From positions 62,001 to 126,000 of the forward strand of contig NZ_JAQZSJ010000010.1 in the NCBI RefSeq assembly GCF_029360585.1: DNA of 64,000 nucleotides. Reading direction: 5' to 3'. The position numbers and the translations under genes were made by a program. Shown piece after piece: positions 47,302-56,722 of this stretch; the stretch's first letter is position 1, and every line of letters begins with the position of its first letter. The notes below the pieces were generated by a model. It saw only the letters and a list, made by a program, of their open reading frames with translations, searched no databases and had not been told where the DNA came from. This DNA comes from Cohnella caldifontis. Its GTDB lineage: Bacteria > Bacillota > Bacilli > Paenibacillales > Paenibacillaceae.

Positions 47302-49224
47302 TCAGTCACCCGCTCCGAGGTAAATCCGGATCACGGAACCTTGCTCCATGCGGGCCCCGGCCGCCGGAGCCTGCCGGATCACCGTGCTGCCTTCGCCGGA
47401 GGAAGCCAGCCGGAAGTTCATGTTCAGATCCTCGTAAATATCGGAAACCGTCTTGCCGACGAGATTGGGCACGGTCACGATTTTCGTATCTCCGTATCTA
47501 TATTCTTTCTCCACTTGTTCGGTCCGCGGCTTTACGCCCAGATAAGGCAGCGCGTCGGCCATGATGTTCCGCACGATCGGCGCGGCGACGAGTCCCCCGA
47601 ACTGGATCCCTTGCGGGTCGTCCACCGCCACGTAAACGACCAGCTGCGGATCGTCCGCCGGCGCGAAGCCGATGAACGAAACGATATGCTCGTCGGGCGA
47701 GTAGCGGCCGCCGACGACTTTCTGGGCCGTTCCCGTTTTGCCTCCGACCCGGTAGCCGTCCAGGAACGCGTTCCGTCCGGTGCCTTGGGCGACGACCTTC
47801 TCCAGCGCTTCCCGCACTTTCTTGGATGTCTCGGGCGATATGACTTGCCGGACGAGCTCCGGCTGTTTCTCCTCGAGCACCGTTCCGGTATCGGGCTGAA
47901 TCCAGGCTTTCGCTACATGCGGCTTGAACAGCTTGCCTCCGTTGATGGCCGCCGACACCGCCGTGATCTGCTGGATCGGCGTGACGGATACGCCTTGCCC
48001 GAACGCCGTCGTCGCCAGTTCGACCGGGCCGACCTGAGAAGGCTTGAATAGGATCCCGTTCTCTTCCCCGTTCAGGTCGATGCCGGTTTTTTTGCCGAAG
48101 CCGAACGCGTTGATGTAGCCGAACAGCTTATCCTTGCCCAGCCGCTGTCCCAGCGCCACGAAGCCCGGGTTGCAGGAGTTTTCCACGACCTCGAGGAACG
48201 ACTGGCTGCCGTGTCCTCCCCGCTTCCAGCACCGGAGCCTGGCGCCGCCCACCTCCACGGAGCCGGGATCGTAGAAATGCTCCTTCTCCAGGTCCACTTT
48301 CCCCTCCTGCAGCGCGGCGGCCAGGGTGATGATCTTGAACGTGGAGCCCGGCTCGTACGTCATCCAGATCGGCAGGTTCCGGTTATAGACTTCGGGAGAT
48401 ACCTCGCGGTATTTGTCCGGTTCGTACGTCGGGCGGCTGCCCATCGCCAGGATTTCGCCGTTGTTCGGGTTCATCGCGATGGCGATCACGTCTTTCGCCT
48501 GGAACTTCAGCATGGCCTGGTCCAGCTCCCGCTCCACGATCGACTGGACGGCCTGGTCGATCGTCAGCTGCAGCTTGAGCCCGTCGCGGGGCGGCGTGTA
48601 CTTGTCGGTGGAGCCCGGCATCTGCCGTCCGGCGGCGTCGGTCAGGAACGACACGCTGCCGGGCAGTCCGCTGAGCCGGTCGTCGTAACGGAGCTCCAAG
48701 CCCGTAAGCCCCTGATTGTAACCGCCCGTGAAACCGAGAATATGGGAAGCCAGGCTTTGGAACGGGTAATACCGTTTGTTGTCCTCCCCGACCATGATGC
48801 CGGGAAGTCCCAGCTCCCGCACCTGCTGGGCTTTTTCCAGCGTGATTTTGCGGCCCGCCGGCTTGAGGTCGACATACATCTCGTTCTTTTTGAGCAGCGG
48901 AAGCAGCTTGCTTTCCGTCGTGCCCAGCACCGGAGCCAGTTTCCGGGCGGTCTCCTGCGGATCCTTGATCTGAACGGGGATCGCCCACACCGTCGGGGAG
49001 CTGATGTTATAGGCCAGCTTAACCCCATTGCGGTCCACGATCTCCCCGCGTTTGCCTTGGAACGGAATCTCCCTTCGCCAGGAATCCTCCGCCTTCTGCG
49101 AAAGCTCGGCGCCCTTCCACAGCTGGACGTAACCGAGCCGGATCACGAGCGCCGCGAAAGCGAAAACGACGAACAGGAGCGCCATGAACAACCGTCTGCG
49201 TACCGTGACCTGGGATATTTTCAC
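47302..49224 (-). CDS. spoVD: Sporulation-specific class B penicillin-binding protein SpoVD
   Basis: SpoVD is the transpeptidase for spore cortex peptidoglycan. The 640-residue protein has an N-terminal membrane anchor (residues 12-32), a PBP dimerisation domain and the transpeptidase domain. The active-site serine is Ser294 in EPGSTFK; the SxN motif is SCN at 350-352 and KTGT lies near residue 484. One PASTA domain ends the chain. Cys332 and Cys351 occupy the positions of the redox-controlled pair described for B. subtilis SpoVD. The start is GTG at 49224; its AGGGGG ribosome site lies in the arm of a large hairpin. Confidence 0.95.
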   Translation of the reverse strand: MKISQVTVRRRLFMALLFVVFAFAALVIRLGYVQLWKGAELSQKAEDSWRREIPFQGKRGEIVDRNGVKLAYNISSPTVWAIPVQIKDPQETARKLAPVLGTTESKLLPLLKKNEMYVDLKPAGRKITLEKAQQVRELGLPGIMVGEDNKRYYPFQSLASHILGFTGGYNQGLTGLELRYDDRLSGLPGSVSFLTDAAGRQMPGSTDKYTPPRDGLKLQLTIDQAVQSIVERELDQAMLKFQAKDVIAIAMNPNNGEILAMGSRPTYEPDKYREVSPEVYNRNLPIWMTYEPGSTFKIITLAAALQEGKVDLEKEHFYDPGSVEVGGARLRCWKRGGHGSQSFLEVVENSCNPGFVALGQRLGKDKLFGYINAFGFGKKTGIDLNGEENGILFKPSQVGPVELATTAFGQGVSVTPIQQITAVSAAINGGKLFKPHVAKAWIQPDTGTVLEEKQPELVRQVISPETSKKVREALEKVVAQGTGRNAFLDGYRVGGKTGTAQKVVGGRYSPDEHIVSFIGFAPADDPQLVVYVAVDDPQGIQFGGLVAAPIVRNIMADALPYLGVKPRTEQVEKEYRYGDTKIVTVPNLVGKTVSDIYEDLNMNFRLASSGEGSTVIRQAPAAGARMEQGSVIRIYLGAGD

Positions 49225-49227
49225 GAC

Positions 49228-49295
49228 AAAGACCCCCTTGCGCGTACCGCGGCCGATCGGCCTGATACAAGCCTATTCCGCGGTCGGGGGTCTTT
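49228..49295 (-). promoter_or_regulatory. Long hairpin that covers the spoVD ribosome site
   Basis: AAAGACCCCC (49228-49237) and GGGGGTCTTT (49286-49295) are exact inverted repeats, and CCGCGG at 49247-49252 pairs with CCGCGG at 49278-49283 inside. In minus-strand RNA the 3' arm AGGGGGTCTTT holds the spoVD Shine-Dalgarno, nine bases before its GTG. The structure could block translation of spoVD, act as a weak terminator after pbpB, or both. Confidence 0.6.
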
Positions 49296-49306
49296 AGAAC
49301 AAGCCT

Positions 49307-51571
49307 TCAGCCTTTCGGGGCGCCGGAGTCGGGCGTCTTCGCGGCGGTTTTCGCTTTTTCGGCCGTTTCCGGCTTCCGGTCCGGGGGCGCCAGGGTCAGC
49401 TGGACCGCGGTTTTGCCGCCGGACGATTGGGCCTTCTGGGAGACGACGTAGCCTTCGCCCTCGACCGTGCAGGAAACTTTCAGGAGCGAGCACATGCTCA
49501 TCGCGTCCCGGAGCGACAACCCCGCCATGTCCGGCACCGTGCCGGGCTTCGCGTCGGTGAGCAGATAGACCGGCTGCGAAGTCGGCAGGATGCTGCCGCC
49601 TTTCGGCAGCTGCTGCAAGACTTTGCTTCCTTTGCCGATGACCTGGACATCGAAAGACCGCCGGCTGAGCTCGTTTTTGGCTTGGGCCGGCGCCGTGCCG
49701 GTCACGTCGGGCACGACCGCCGTCACGTCGCCGGGGTTGGCCGCCGCGACGGTTGCCGTGTTCTTGCCGTTCGCGCTTGCCTGGACGTCCGGCAAGTTCG
49801 GGGCAATGCCCAGATGGCGAAGCGACTGCTCCATGATTTCCCGGAAGATCGGAGCGGCGACGGAGCCGCCGCCGGCCAGCGGAACCTGCGGTTCGTCCAC
49901 GATGACGTAAAGCACGATCTTCGGGTTTTCCACCGGAGCGTAACCGATGAAGGAGACGACGTACTTGTCGTCCGAATATTTCCCGTCGATGACCTTCTGG
50001 GCGGTTCCGGTTTTACCCGCGATCCGGTAGCCGGGGATGTACGCGTTTTTGCCCGTGCCGATCTTCTGGTCGCTGACGACGGTTTCCAGATAATCGCCGA
50101 CTTTGCGCGCGGCCTCTTCGGAAATGACCTGGCGGACCGCTTGCGGCTCGAACACCTGCTTCGTGCCGTGGGCGGGGTCCGAAATCGACTCGATCAAGCG
50201 GGGCTTCATCAATTTGCCGCCGTTCGCGACGGCCGCGACCGCCGTCACCTGCTGGATCGGCGTTACCTGAACGAGCCCCTGGCCGAAAGTGGCCGTCGCC
50301 ACCTCCGACGGGTAGCGGAAACGGATGGAGCCGGCGACTTCGCCGGGCAAGTCGATCCCCGTCTTCGCGCCGAAACCGAAGTTGTCGATATATTGCCGCA
50401 GCTTCCCGGCGCCGAGTTTCTCGTAGCCGAGCTTGACGAAAGCCACGTTACTGGAGCGCTTGAGGCCTTCGAGGAAGGTGATTTCCCCCCATCCGCTCCA
50501 ATTATGGTCGTGGATCGTCCACCCGGGCACCCTGATGCTCCCGGATTTGTACGTCTCGTTCGGATCGAACATGCCTTCTTGGACGGCCGCCGCCAACGTG
50601 ACGATTTTGAAGGTCGATCCCGGCTCGTACACGGATTGGATCGCGTCGTCTTTGAACGCGGCTTGGTTGTCGGCGTATTTCCAATATTCGTTCGGGTTGA
50701 AGGTCGGGTAACTCGACATCCCGAGAATATCCATCGTTTTCGGATCGGCCGCGATCGCCGTGATGCTGATCGGATGGTACTCGTCGTAAGCCTTGCTCAG
50801 CGCTTGCTCGATGTAAAATTGGACGTCGCGGTCGAGCGTCAGCGTCACGTCTTTGCCGTCTACGGCAGGCTGCATCGATACTTTGCCATTGGGCAGCTGC
50901 GCCCCCGTGTTGTCTTTCTCGTAGCGGATGAAGCCCGGCGAACCTTTCAGTTCGCTGTCCAGGTCTTTCTCCAGCCCGATCACGGCGTTCCCGTCCTTGT
51001 TCGTATAGCCGAGGATATGGGCCGCGAGCGTGCCGTTCGGGTAATACCGCTTTTGCTCCTCCACGAAATAAAGGCCGACGTCTTTTTTCTTCGTCAGCTC
51101 CAGGAGTTCCGCGCGGAATTTGTCCAGCCGATCCTTCACCGCGGCGTCGATTTTCCAGCCGTCCGGGCGGATCTCCTTCTGGGCGAGGTACGTGCCGTTA
51201 TCCTTTTTCGCTTCGATCATTTTCCGGAGATCGGCCTCGGGCGTGCCCAGCACGTTATGCAGCTTGGACACGATGCGGTCGGCGATCCGCCAGTCCGGGT
51301 TTTCCTTCTCCAAGTCGGCGATTTTCTGCGGACCGACCGCCACGGTGTAGGCCGCGGCATCGGCTGCGAGCACTTTGCCGTCGCGGTCCAGGATTTGCCC
51401 CCGTTCTTGGGGGATCGTTTCTTTGGTGGACCAGAGCTCCAGGGCGCGTTCGGACCACATCGCCGACACGGGGCCGACCTGGACCCAATAAATCCGGAAA
51501 ATCAAGCCGACGAACAGGAGAGTCATGAGCCCTCCCACCAGCAGCGTCCGTTTTTTGATTCTGATGGACAT
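49307..51571 (-). CDS. pbpB: Class B penicillin-binding protein 2B (FtsI) with PASTA domains
   Basis: This is the division transpeptidase that crosslinks septal peptidoglycan. The 754-residue protein has one N-terminal membrane helix (TLLVGGLMTLLFVGLIFRIY) and an active-site serine at about 319 (EPGSTFK). SSN (KRSSNVAF) and KTGT (AGKTGTAQK) motifs follow. Two C-terminal PASTA domains are present (VVPDVTGTAPAQAK and TVPDMAGLSLRDAM), with a Lys/Thr/Pro tail. Two cysteines in the last PASTA domain (CSLLKVSC) are unusual for an extracytoplasmic domain. It lies between ftsL and spoVD as in B. subtilis. Confidence 0.95.
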   Translation of the reverse strand: MSIRIKKRTLLVGGLMTLLFVGLIFRIYWVQVGPVSAMWSERALELWSTKETIPQERGQILDRDGKVLAADAAAYTVAVGPQKIADLEKENPDWRIADRIVSKLHNVLGTPEADLRKMIEAKKDNGTYLAQKEIRPDGWKIDAAVKDRLDKFRAELLELTKKKDVGLYFVEEQKRYYPNGTLAAHILGYTNKDGNAVIGLEKDLDSELKGSPGFIRYEKDNTGAQLPNGKVSMQPAVDGKDVTLTLDRDVQFYIEQALSKAYDEYHPISITAIAADPKTMDILGMSSYPTFNPNEYWKYADNQAAFKDDAIQSVYEPGSTFKIVTLAAAVQEGMFDPNETYKSGSIRVPGWTIHDHNWSGWGEITFLEGLKRSSNVAFVKLGYEKLGAGKLRQYIDNFGFGAKTGIDLPGEVAGSIRFRYPSEVATATFGQGLVQVTPIQQVTAVAAVANGGKLMKPRLIESISDPAHGTKQVFEPQAVRQVISEEAARKVGDYLETVVSDQKIGTGKNAYIPGYRIAGKTGTAQKVIDGKYSDDKYVVSFIGYAPVENPKIVLYVIVDEPQVPLAGGGSVAAPIFREIMEQSLRHLGIAPNLPDVQASANGKNTATVAAANPGDVTAVVPDVTGTAPAQAKNELSRRSFDVQVIGKGSKVLQQLPKGGSILPTSQPVYLLTDAKPGTVPDMAGLSLRDAMSMCSLLKVSCTVEGEGYVVSQKAQSSGGKTAVQLTLAPPDRKPETAEKAKTAAKTPDSGAPKG

Positions 51572-51583
51572 GCGATTACCCTC

Positions 51584-51988
51584 TTATTTCTTCGTGTTCA
51601 TGGCGATCGCTTTGCCGCCTTCGCCGACCGTGATTCCCTGGTTCGGATCGAGCGGAACCATGCCCAGCTTGTTCGTCGCTTCGTCGATGATCCGTTTCGG
51701 GTCGCTCAAACGCTCGACTTCCCTCTGAAGCTCCTTCATTTGGCCGGTCGTTTGCTCGTATTGCCGGTTCATCTCTTGGATTTGCCGGTTCATTTGATAG
51801 ATTTCCGCGTAACGGTAAATTATGAGTCCGGCCACGACGGCGCACACGGCCACCGTAAGCAAATAGAGCAGCTTCTCTCCGATGGGGATCGAGCGGCGGC
51901 GGACGACCTTCTCCCGTTCTTTCTCCGGCCGTTGCGTCTCCTGCGGCTTGCGCTCCGGACGAAGCGCCAGGTTGCCATAATAAGCCAT
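51584..51988 (-). CDS. ftsL: Cell division protein FtsL
   Basis: FtsL is a small bitopic divisome protein. The 134-residue product has a charged cytoplasmic tail (PERKPQETQRPEKEREKVV), a single membrane helix (residues 39-58, LLYLLTVAVCAVVAGLIIYR) and an extracytoplasmic leucine-zipper-like coiled coil (IYQMNRQIQEMNRQYEQ). The ending KLGMVPLDPNQ is common in the family. FtsL diverges fast, so the call rests on architecture and on position between rsmH and pbpB. Confidence 0.9.
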   Translation of the reverse strand: MAYYGNLALRPERKPQETQRPEKEREKVVRRRSIPIGEKLLYLLTVAVCAVVAGLIIYRYAEIYQMNRQIQEMNRQYEQTTGQMKELQREVERLSDPKRIIDEATNKLGMVPLDPNQGITVGEGGKAIAMNTKK

Positions 51989-52049
51989 GTTTCTGCAAAA
52001 CCCCCTTTATTGAGCTCGATCGTATTTTCCAGAATTCGACAAATCCAGG

Positions 52050-53003
52050 TCATAATTTTTCCGCGATCCGCAGTTTGGCGGAACGTGCGCGGGGATTGTC
52101 GGCCAGCTCCCGCTCGGACGGAAGGATCGGTTTCCTCGGCGTCAGCCGAAGCCGTCCGTCTCCCCCTCCGCACACGCAGACCGGAAAATCCGGGGGACAG
52201 GTGCAGGAGGCGGTTTCCGCCGCGAACATCGTTTTGCAAATGCGGTCTTCAAGCGAATGGAACGTAATGACGGCTGCTCTGCCGCCGGGTTTCAATACGT
52301 CGATCGTATCCTTCAGGGCATCCCGGAACGCCCCGAGTTCGTCGTTGACGGCGATGCGCAGCGCCTGGAACGTCCGTTTGGCGGGATGCGGACCCGTCCT
52401 CCGGGCCGGCGCCGGGATCGCCGATTTGATCAGTTCCACGAGCTCGCCCGTCGTTTCGATCGGCGCCTTCTGACGGGCGGCCGCGATGCTGCGGGCGATA
52501 TTGCGCGCGAATTTCTCTTCGCCGTACTCCCGGATGATCCGGGCGATCTCTTTCTCTTCCCATTCATTGACGATGGTTCTAGCCGTCAAAGCCTGTTCCC
52601 GGTCCATCCGCATGTCCAATTCCGCGTCGCGGTTGTAGCTGAAGCCCCGGTCGGCTTCGTCCAGCTGCGGGCTCGAGACGCCGAGATCGAACAGCACGCC
52701 GTCCGCCCGAGGCAGCCCGTCCGTCTCCGGAACGCCGGCTTCGCGCAGGGCCCGGACGAGATGGCGGAAGTTGCTTTTCACCAGCGTGACGCGATCTCCG
52801 AACGGGGCCAAGCGAGTTCTCGCGTTCTCGAGCGCGGTATCGTCTTGATCCAGCGCGATCAGGCGGCCGCCGGGACCGAGCCTGGCCGCGATTTCCGAGC
52901 TGTGGCCCGCGCCGCCCAGCGTGCAGTCTACGTAGATGCCGCCCGGACGGATGTTCAGTCCTTCGACGGCTTCGTCCTTCAGGACCGTGATGTGGTGGAA
53001 CAT
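52050..53003 (-). CDS. rsmH: 16S rRNA m4C1402 methyltransferase RsmH (MraW)
   Basis: RsmH methylates N4 of C1402 in 16S rRNA with SAM. The 317-residue protein starts MFHHITVLKDEAVEGLNI and has the SAM motif YVDCTLGGAGHSSEI near residue 25. It also has DGVLFDLGVSSPQLDE near 105, RTFQALRIAVNDEL near 215 and VITFHSLEDRI near 245. The ATG at 53003 has GGGGAGGG upstream; the longer frame is not supported. It follows mraZ in the standard order. Confidence 0.96.
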   Translation of the reverse strand: MFHHITVLKDEAVEGLNIRPGGIYVDCTLGGAGHSSEIAARLGPGGRLIALDQDDTALENARTRLAPFGDRVTLVKSNFRHLVRALREAGVPETDGLPRADGVLFDLGVSSPQLDEADRGFSYNRDAELDMRMDREQALTARTIVNEWEEKEIARIIREYGEEKFARNIARSIAAARQKAPIETTGELVELIKSAIPAPARRTGPHPAKRTFQALRIAVNDELGAFRDALKDTIDVLKPGGRAAVITFHSLEDRICKTMFAAETASCTCPPDFPVCVCGGGDGRLRLTPRKPILPSERELADNPRARSAKLRIAEKL

Positions 53004-53158
53004 GCGTCGTACCCTCCCCGCAAGCTGTCTCGTTTCAAGATGCCGGATTCCGGAATCGGCCCCCGTAACGCCGGGCGCGGTTTCCGATTGCATGGCGGGG
53101 ACCTCTTGCTCTCTTGGAATTCCAAACGATGTCTCTCTTTGATGAGGTTGCGAACCGG

Positions 53159-53596
53159 TTAGAAATTGAAGTCGAAATCGACCAGCTTCTCGGCGATTTC
53201 ATTGAACGAATCCTGCGACTGACGGGAATATTCTTCCCAAGTGGCCGAATCCCAAATCTCCACGCGGGAGGAAACGCCGATCACGGTGCAGTCCTTCTCC
53301 AGCTTGGCGTATTCCCGCAGGTGCGCGGGCACGTTGATCCTGCCTTGCTTGTCCCACTCGCATTCGGATGCGCCGGAGAACAGAAGGCGGGTGAACGCGC
53401 GGGCATTGGCCGCCATGGAAGGCAGCGACTTCATCCGCTGTTCCAGCTGATTCCACTCGGAACGCGGATAAACGAACAAACAGTGGTCCAGACCGCGGGT
53501 CACGATGAAGTCGGGGCCGAGGGCGTCGCGGAACTTGGCCGGGATGATGATCCGGCCTTTGTCGTCGATGCTGTGTTGGTATTCCCCCAGGAACAA
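53159..53596 (-). CDS. mraZ: Transcriptional regulator MraZ
   Basis: MraZ is the AbrB-fold regulator that binds upstream of its own dcw cluster. The 145-residue protein holds two DxxxR-type SpoVT/AbrB-like halves: GEYQHSIDDKGRIIIPAKFR at residues 4-23 and SECEWDKQGRINVPAHLREY near 78-97. The start is TTG at 53596 behind GGGGTAGGGGCGG. The probable MraZ-binding repeats lie just upstream (53604-53646). Length is normal. Confidence 0.96.
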   Translation of the reverse strand: MFLGEYQHSIDDKGRIIIPAKFRDALGPDFIVTRGLDHCLFVYPRSEWNQLEQRMKSLPSMAANARAFTRLLFSGASECEWDKQGRINVPAHLREYAKLEKDCTVIGVSSRVEIWDSATWEEYSRQSQDSFNEIAEKLVDFDFNF

Positions 53597-53603
53597 CCGC
53601 CCC

Positions 53604-53646
53604 TACCCCCATTCTTCACCACTTTCCACCACTTTGAGCCACTTCG
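53604..53646 (-). promoter_or_regulatory. MraZ-box: four 10-bp direct repeats upstream of mraZ
   Basis: On the minus strand the sequence reads GAAGTGGCTC, AAAGTGGTGG, AAAGTGGTGA, AGAATGGGGG in a row. This is an exact 10-bp period with consensus AAAGTGGNNN, the published type of MraZ-binding repeat. The block ends seven bases before the mraZ start codon, so bound MraZ could block the ribosome-site region or the promoter. Confidence 0.75.
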
Positions 53647-53659
53647 TTTGAATAATTCT

Positions 53660-53695
53660 CCCCATAAAATAAAAATCCTGCTTCGAGAGCAGGAT
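53660..53695 (-). terminator. Intrinsic terminator after the DUF4349 gene
   Basis: ATCCTGC-TCTCGAA-GCAGGAT is followed by TTTTATTTTATG on the minus strand. It insulates the mraZ cluster from the upstream lipoprotein gene. Confidence 0.8.
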
Positions 53696-53739
53696 TGGAG
53701 AAAAAAATATTTTAGACGATTAAGCATAGCCGTTCCCGG

Positions 53740-55020
53740 TTATTCCGGGGGATCGTTCGGTTTGCCGGATGTTGCGGGATCGTTCGGTTTACCGGAGCGT
53801 GAAGGATCGGCCGGGTGTTCGTCGACCTTAGGCGCCGTTGCTGCCCCTTCGTCCGCTAATGGCAGCGCCGGTACCGCTTGTGGAACGGCTTCGTTCCATG
53901 CTTTCCTCCGCAGCTCCGCTTCTTCCCGCCGCGACCGGCTGCGTGCGCGGATCAACAGATACGCGGGGATGCCGATCACCGCCGCCACGGCAGCGACGGG
54001 CAGCAGCGCCGCCAGGAAAACGAGCAGCGCCTGGCCGAACTGGCCCAGCGCTTTGGCGCTGCCCGTCAAGGCGCCCGCCAGCCGCTCGCCGAACCCTTCC
54101 TTCTCTTTCTCTTCCGTCTTTGCCGCCGCTTTTCCCTCGTACAGTCTGACGTTAACCGTCGAATAGGCGACATTTTGGTCGAGGTAACGCATGCGGCCTT
54201 TGATCTGTTCGATCTGTTCCTGCACGGCCGCCAGCTCGTTGGAGAATTTGACCAGGTCGTCGGATCCCGTCGCTTTGTCCATAAACGACAGCAGCCGCGT
54301 TTCCACCGTTTGCTTGGCCTGAAGGCGCGCGCTCAGATCCACGTACTCTTCGGTCACGTCGCTCCCTTCCATTTGAAGCTGCAAATCTTTCTCGATTCGG
54401 CGGAGCCGTTCGATAAAGGAAGAAAATCCGTCGGCCGGCACTTTGATGACGTAAGTCGCCCCTTTGCCGGACGCGTCCATGCTGTTGTTGAATTGCAAAA
54501 TGTAGGATCCGCTCAGGTGGATCGCATCCCGCAGCTGCGATTCCGCTTGGTCGAAGTCGGGGACGTTCATGGACACGTTGGCCTTGTAAATGACTTTGCG
54601 GCCCATGCTTTGCGGATCGGCGATCGGCCCGATGCCGCCGCTTGCGGCGCCTGCCTCCACGGCGGAAGCGGAGGGCTGGGCTGCGGAATTGGCTGCCGTC
54701 GTCGCCGTTTTCGCGGAGGTAAAGGCCGTATCCGCCATCGCTTCCGCTTTCGGGGCTTCCAGCGCGCCGCCGTATTGGTCAACCGCCATTACGTCCTGCG
54801 CGGCTTCCGAAGCTTTGTCGCTTTGGGCCGCGCTGCAGGCGCTGAGGGCGAGCAAGATTGCGGCCAGCAGCGCCGCCAGTCCGGCCTTGCCCAGCCGACC
54901 GAGATTCCATGAAAAATTACCGGAGCTTTCGCGTTCCCGCGAGACTTGACCGAACCTTCCGCGTTCCCATGAAACTTGACCGAACCTTCCGCGTTTCATT
55001 GGCGCCTTTCCGCTCAACAT
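53740..55020 (-). CDS. DUF4349 domain putative lipoprotein
   Basis: This protein of about 426 residues resembles DUF4349 membrane lipoproteins of unknown role. It has a hydrophobic segment with a lipobox (LLALSACS), a spacer rich in Ala and Ser, and the DUF4349 core (VIYKANVSMNVPDFDQAESQ, VIKVPADGFSSFIERL). A coiled coil (FSNELAAVQEQIEQIKGRMR), a C-terminal membrane helix and a tail with repeated SGKPNDP follow. The odd part is the N-terminus. About 50 residues precede the signal segment, including tandem copies of GRFGQVSWER/GRFGQVSRER from a 30-bp DNA repeat. The ATG at 55020 has GGGGGA upstream; an ATG at 54999 is an alternative. Stop is followed by a terminator. Confidence 0.75.
   Translation of the reverse strand: MLSGKAPMKRGRFGQVSWERGRFGQVSRERESSGNFSWNLGRLGKAGLAALLAAILLALSACSAAQSDKASEAAQDVMAVDQYGGALEAPKAEAMADTAFTSAKTATTAANSAAQPSASAVEAGAASGGIGPIADPQSMGRKVIYKANVSMNVPDFDQAESQLRDAIHLSGSYILQFNNSMDASGKGATYVIKVPADGFSSFIERLRRIEKDLQLQMEGSDVTEEYVDLSARLQAKQTVETRLLSFMDKATGSDDLVKFSNELAAVQEQIEQIKGRMRYLDQNVAYSTVNVRLYEGKAAAKTEEKEKEGFGERLAGALTGSAKALGQFGQALLVFLAALLPVAAVAAVIGIPAYLLIRARSRSRREEAELRRKAWNEAVPQAVPALPLADEGAATAPKVDEHPADPSRSGKPNDPATSGKPNDPPE
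54914..55003. repeat. 30-bp tandem repeat inside the DUF4349 gene
   Basis: ACTTGACCGAACCTTCCGCG recurs at 54944 and 54974 with a 30-bp period, and a more diverged copy precedes them from 54914. It encodes the ten-residue repeats before the signal segment. Confidence 0.75.
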
Positions 55021-55353
55021 CGTCGGATCCCCCTTTTTTCGTCTTCCTCCTCGTAGACGAAGCAAGGAATCCAAAGGTTGCCGGAATATGGAAGGCGCAG
55101 GGAACGAATTGGTCTGTTCGCCTCCTCTCTGCACAAACCCACCTAGAGCGCGTTTTCGCACATATCCACTTCCGCTGCGCGAATAGCCCTCGCCAGAGGC
55201 TGTCCGATCGGATCCGCGGCGACTCCGCCATGTCAGACCATCCAGGGGTTTACCTATCGATCGTCGAAACGAGGGTCAGCGTCCGGTTGGTCCGTTCGAG
55301 GGGGCTGTAGTCGAGTTTGATAGGGATACGGCAATCTCCGTCCGAGGAAGTCA

Positions 55354-55396
55354 GAGAAAAAGCCCCCGCTCCGCCAGGTTGGCGGAAACGGGGGCT
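55354..55396 (-). terminator. Intrinsic terminator after ahcY
   Basis: GCCCCCG and TCCGCC pair with GGCGGA and CGGGGGC at 55362-55395, followed by TTTTTCTCTGA on the minus strand. Confidence 0.85.
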
Positions 55397-55422
55397 GTGC
55401 GAAACGGAAGGAACAATCAAAC

Positions 55423-56685
<1,263 letters not shown>

Positions 56686-56722
56686 ATGAGAATCCTCCCA
56701 TGAATAAGTAATCGGAACGAAC

